64,000 nucleotides of DNA, taken from positions 209,331 through 273,330 of the forward strand of contig NZ_JAJAQC010000003.1 in assembly GCF_027604915.1 (NCBI RefSeq), written 5' to 3'. The notes beneath the pieces are model-generated. The model searched no databases and was not told the DNA's origin. It saw only the letters and a program-made list of their open reading frames with translations. The DNA comes from Streptomonospora mangrovi (GTDB taxonomy: Bacteria; Actinomycetota; Actinomycetes; Streptosporangiales; Streptosporangiaceae). Numbering within the stretch: position 1 is the first letter of the stretch; each line of letters opens with the position of its first letter. Positions 61,366 to 64,000 of the stretch are shown piece by piece. Position numbers and translations under genes: made by a program.

Positions 61366-62181
61366 ATGGACGTCATCGAGGTGCCCGACCCCGCCGACCC
61401 CCGGCTGGCCGACTACGTGCGGCTGCGCGACACCAACCTGCGCCGCAGCATCGAGGTCGAGCACGGCCTGTTCATGGCCGAGGGCGACAAGGTCATCCGC
61501 CGGGCGCTCACCGCCGGTTTCGCGCCCCGCTCGCTGCTGCTGACCCGGCGCCGCCTCGATGCCCTGGCCGACCTCGCTGAAGCCGTGGCCGCACCCGTCT
61601 ACGTGGTGGCCCAGGAGGTCGCCGAGTCCCTCACCGGGTTCGACGTGCACCGCGGCGCCCTCGCGTCCTTCCACCGCCGCCCGCTGCCCGACCCCGGCGC
61701 CGTGCTGGAGAAGGCGCGCCGCGTCGTCGTCCTGGAGGACGTGCTCGACCACACCAACGTCGGCGCGATCTTCCGCAGCGCCGCCGGCCTGGGGGTGGAC
61801 GCCGCCCTCCTGGCGCCCCGCTGCGCCGACCCCCTCTACCGGCGCGCGATCAAGGTGTCCATGGGCGCGGTGTTCACCCTGCCCTACAGCCGGCTGACCG
61901 ACTGGTACGGCGGCCTGGACCTGCTGCGCGACCGCGGCTTCCACCTCATGGCCCTCACCCCCGCCGCCGACGCGGTGCCGCTGCCCACCGCCCTGGCCGA
62001 GGCGGGCGACCGCCCGGCGGCGCTGCTGCTGGGCAGCGAGGGCGACGGCCTGTCCTCGCGCTGGCTGGGCCAGGCCGACACCCCCGTGCGCATCCCCATG
62101 GCCGGGCGCGACGTGGACTCCCTCAACGTGACGGCGGCGGCCGCCATCGCCTGCTACGAGCTGACCCGCCCGGCCGGCTGA
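61366..62181 (+). CDS. SpoU/TrmH-family RNA 2'-O-methyltransferase
   Basis: A 271-residue SPOUT methyltransferase. The N-terminal L30e-like substrate-binding part has 'EHGLFMAEGDKVIRRAL'. The knot domain has motif 1 'DHTNVGAIFRSAAGLG' near 127, motif 2 'LLLGSEGDGLS' near 220 and motif 3 'IPMAGRDVDSLNVTAAAAI' near 245. It transfers methyl from SAM to a ribose in rRNA or tRNA; the site is unknown. GTG two codons upstream (61360) is possible. Confidence 0.9.
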   Translation: MDVIEVPDPADPRLADYVRLRDTNLRRSIEVEHGLFMAEGDKVIRRALTAGFAPRSLLLTRRRLDALADLAEAVAAPVYVVAQEVAESLTGFDVHRGALASFHRRPLPDPGAVLEKARRVVVLEDVLDHTNVGAIFRSAAGLGVDAALLAPRCADPLYRRAIKVSMGAVFTLPYSRLTDWYGGLDLLRDRGFHLMALTPAADAVPLPTALAEAGDRPAALLLGSEGDGLSSRWLGQADTPVRIPMAGRDVDSLNVTAAAAIACYELTRPAG

Positions 62182-62193
62182 CCACCGGTTCCT

Positions 62194-62259
62194 CGGGCGG
62201 CCGGCACGGGCTTTCCGGGCGGCCGGCACGGGCTCTCCGGGCGGCCGCCACGGGCTCTC
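62194..62259. repeat. 22-bp tandem repeat, three copies
   Basis: Three adjacent 22-base units, cgggcggccggcacgggc followed by TTTC or CTCTC-type ends (62194-62215, 62216-62237, 62238-62259), with two or fewer differences each. A degenerate fourth follows. They fill the gap between the methyltransferase and the dehydrogenase. Confidence 0.8.
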
Positions 62260-62372
62260 CGCACCGGCTCCCGCCCGCCTGACCACGGGCTCCCCGCCCA
62301 CCGCCGCCCGGGAAGCGCTCCGCTAGGGTGCCCAGCAGCAGAGGACGACCGAGGGGATCGGGGGAGCGGAGC

Positions 62373-63299
62373 ATGGCGGACATGGCCGACCGCGTGCTGG
62401 TGCCGTGGGTGGAGAACCGGGACAACGCGCCGGAGGGCGTGGCGTGCGACGTCTTCGACGGCACGGGCGAGCCCGAGGTGGACCTCGCCGAGGTGGCGTT
62501 CTACGTGGTGCCCTACGGCCGGGGCACCCGCCTCGACCTGATCGGCCGCATGCCCAACCTGCGCGCCGTGCAACTGCTGACCGCCGGGTACGAGACCGCC
62601 CTGGCCGTGCTGCCCGACGGCGTGGAACTGGCCAACGGGCGCGGCCTGCACGACGCCAGCACCGCCGAGCACGCCCTCGCGCTCATCCTGGCCGCCCAGC
62701 GCGAGCTGCCCCGCTGGTCGCTGGACCAGCAGGCGCGCCGCTGGGACCCGCACTACACCCGCTCCCTGGCCGACTGCCGGGTGCTGATCGTGGGCTACGG
62801 CAGCATCGGCGCCGCGCTGGAGCGGCGCCTGGTGCCCAACGAGTGCGAGGTCGTGCGGCTGGCCCGCCGCGCCCGCCCCGACGAGGGCGTGCACGGCATC
62901 GAGGACCTGCACGCGCTGCTGCCCGAGGCCGACGTGGTGGTGCTGACCGCGCCGCACACCCCCGAGACCGAGGGGATGATCGGCGCGGCCGAGCTGGCCC
63001 TGCTCGCCGACGACGCCCTGGTCGTCAACGTCGGGCGCGGCCCGCTGCTGGACACCGCCGCCCTGCTCGCGGAGAAGGGCCGGGTGCGGGCTGCCTTGGA
63101 CGTCACCGACCCCGAGCCGCTTCCCGCCGACCACCCGCTGTGGGAGGCGCCCAACGTCTACATCACCCCGCACATCGGCGGCGGCGCGGCGGCGTTCTAC
63201 CCGCGCGCCCGCAAGTTCGTGGACGAGCAACTCCGCCGCTGGGCGGCGGGCGAGCCGCTGGCCAACGTCGTGCGCCCGGGTGCAGCAGGGCGGGAGTAA
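62373..63299 (+). CDS. D-isomer-specific 2-hydroxyacid dehydrogenase
   Basis: A 308-residue NAD-dependent 2-hydroxyacid dehydrogenase. The Rossmann motif is 'IVGYGSIG' near 140-147. The catalytic Arg lies in 'VNVGRGPLLDT' near 222, Glu in 'DVTDPEPLP' near 251 and His in 'YITPHIGGG' near 269. It interconverts a 2-keto acid and a D-2-hydroxy acid; phosphoglycerate, glyoxylate and others are possible. ATG at 62373 is chosen for GGGGAG six bases upstream. Confidence 0.9.
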   Translation: MADMADRVLVPWVENRDNAPEGVACDVFDGTGEPEVDLAEVAFYVVPYGRGTRLDLIGRMPNLRAVQLLTAGYETALAVLPDGVELANGRGLHDASTAEHALALILAAQRELPRWSLDQQARRWDPHYTRSLADCRVLIVGYGSIGAALERRLVPNECEVVRLARRARPDEGVHGIEDLHALLPEADVVVLTAPHTPETEGMIGAAELALLADDALVVNVGRGPLLDTAALLAEKGRVRAALDVTDPEPLPADHPLWEAPNVYITPHIGGGAAAFYPRARKFVDEQLRRWAAGEPLANVVRPGAAGRE

Positions 63300-63891
63300 G
63301 AGCGGCGGAGCCGCTGGGCCGGGCGTGCGGTGAGCGGCCCCGGGGCGGGTTGCCGGGGTGGCGTCGGGGCGCCGAGGCGAGGCGTGGGTCCGGGGCCGCC
63401 GCCATCGGTCCCGGGGCGGATGGTCGAAGTGGCATCGGGGCGCCGAGGTGGGTCGCAGCCCTAGGTCCACCGCCATCGGTCCCGGGGCGGGTGGCCGGAG
63501 TGGCGTCGGGGCGCCGAAGCGAGGCGCAGCCTTAGGGCCGCAGTGATCGTTCGCCGGGGCGGATGGTGGCGGTGGCGTCGGGGCGCCGAGGCGAGGCGCG
63601 GCGTCGGGGCCGCGATCATCGGTCAGCGGGCTGGTGATCGCGGGAGCGACGGCGGCGGTCCGGTGCCCGGCCTCCGCGCGGGATGGGCTTGGGAAGACGG
63701 CGGATGAGGAGAATCCGCATCTCGTCGGCGTGAGGTGCGGAGTTTCCTCATGATTTGCCCGTTTTGCTCACGGTCAAGGCAGTCGCAGGGGTGTCCTGGA
63801 GGCCCCAGCGGGGGCCGAGTGTCCGAATAGTGAGACGATCATGGTGGGCGCCGGGTGGGTTCTAGTTTTTGTTGCGACAGTGTGGTCTGTG
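63300..63891. other. Non-coding region with tandem repeats before an IS element
   Basis: 592 bases between the dehydrogenase and the IS30-like transposase. It holds the 71-bp repeats (separate entry), a 6-bp hairpin GCGGAT/ATCCGC near 63700, an AT-richer stretch, and the IS end. No gene is supported. Confidence 0.5.
63336..63620. repeat. 71-bp tandem repeat, four copies
   Basis: Units begin at 63336, 63407, 63478 and 63549 (71, 71, 71 and 72 bases). Each starts with GGTCCCGGGGCGG or a close variant, has a shared GGCRTCGGGGCGCCGA core and ends in a CCGC-rich half with ATC. Copies differ at several places, so the array is not recent. There are no spacers. Confidence 0.8.
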
Positions 63892-64000
63892 ATGGAAAGG
63901 GGGGCGGGGATGCCGGGGCGCCGGTTGAGTGTGGCCGAGCGCGAGGAGATCGCCGTGGGAATCGCCGCCGGTGAGAGCATCGCTGAGATCGCGCAGCGCA
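63865..64000 (+). mobile_element. Left part of an IS30-family element (cut by the window)
   Basis: The stretch 'TTTTTGTTGCGACAG' from about 63866 resembles the terminal inverted repeats of actinobacterial IS30 elements and lies just upstream of the transposase start. The right end lies outside the window, so the boundary is approximate. Confidence 0.4.
63892..64000 (+). CDS. IS30-family transposase, N-terminal end (partial)
   Basis: The frame runs off the right edge. The product starts with 'MERGAGMPGRRLSVAEREE' and continues 'IAVGIAAGESIAEIAQR', the helix-turn-helix of IS30-type transposases (residues about 8-36). ATG at 63892 or at 63910 may be the true start. The DDE catalytic domain is not in the window. 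Confidence 0.65.
   Translation, partial: MERGAGMPGRRLSVAEREEIAVGIAAGESIAEIAQR

Noticed and set aside
63336..63620. CRISPR array
   Set aside because: The 71-bp units are contiguous with no unique spacers and no cas genes are nearby.

Overview
The window is very GC-rich chromosomal DNA with a strong G/C bias at third codon positions. It reads like a filamentous actinomycete, most probably of the Nocardiopsis/Streptomonospora/Thermobifida type. Evidence for this includes paired acyl-CoA dehydrogenases, a regulatory set of an XRE/DUF5753 protein, a DUF397 protein and serine-kinase-like ATPases, a subtilisin-inhibitor-like protein, a DUF2510 protein, a PhoX-type phosphatase and an actinobacterial Tad locus. 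No rRNA, CRISPR array or replication origin was seen.

Layout. 0-5 kb: the end of an HrpA-type helicase, a lactonase, a bioY-bioM-bioN biotin ECF transporter operon and a threonine aldolase. 5-10.4 kb: a lipid operon (SDR and two acyl-CoA dehydrogenases, minus strand) behind a palindrome, then an amidohydrolase and a glycerophosphodiester phosphodiesterase. 10.5-12.8 kb: an ATPase/XRE/DUF397 regulatory set whose outer genes share an ATGCACGTGCAT box. 12.9-19.4 kb: ion homeostasis, with an orphan zinc-binding lipoprotein under a Zur-like box, a Ktr/Trk K+ uptake pair, NhaA, and a cation-diffusion exporter divergent from a CmtR-like sensor. 19.4-23.2 kb: an RND exporter behind five 11-bp direct repeats. 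23.3-27.6 kb: a 45-codon frame, a second ATPase, a PhoX gene that has lost an internal block and its frame, and an aldo-keto reductase. 28-34 kb: a complete peptide/nickel-type ABC importer operon.

35.4-51.6 kb (minus strand) is the most unusual part: a Tad/Flp secretion locus (CpaB, TadZ-TadE fusion, TadE, TadA, TadB, TadC, Flp pilin, TadG-like) continuing into accessory genes. These are an OmpA-domain lipoprotein, a secreted relative of its front domain, an NlpC/P60 peptidase carrying a prepilin-type N-terminus, a lipoprotein, and a 538-residue protein that also starts with a prepilin-type segment. Two paralogous zinc-ribbon proteins lie upstream. I infer a machine that displays or exports cell-wall-acting proteins using Tad-type membrane anchors.

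51.9-64 kb: a TetR/NTF2-like divergent pair with a near-perfect operator, tRNA-His, oligoribonuclease, a large DUF2510 phospho-motif-like repeat protein, an amidase-like protein, two tandem solute-binding/VWA membrane proteins, an SSI-like inhibitor, a SpoU methyltransferase, a 2-hydroxyacid dehydrogenase, two kinds of tandem repeats, and the left end of an IS30-type element cut by the window edge.
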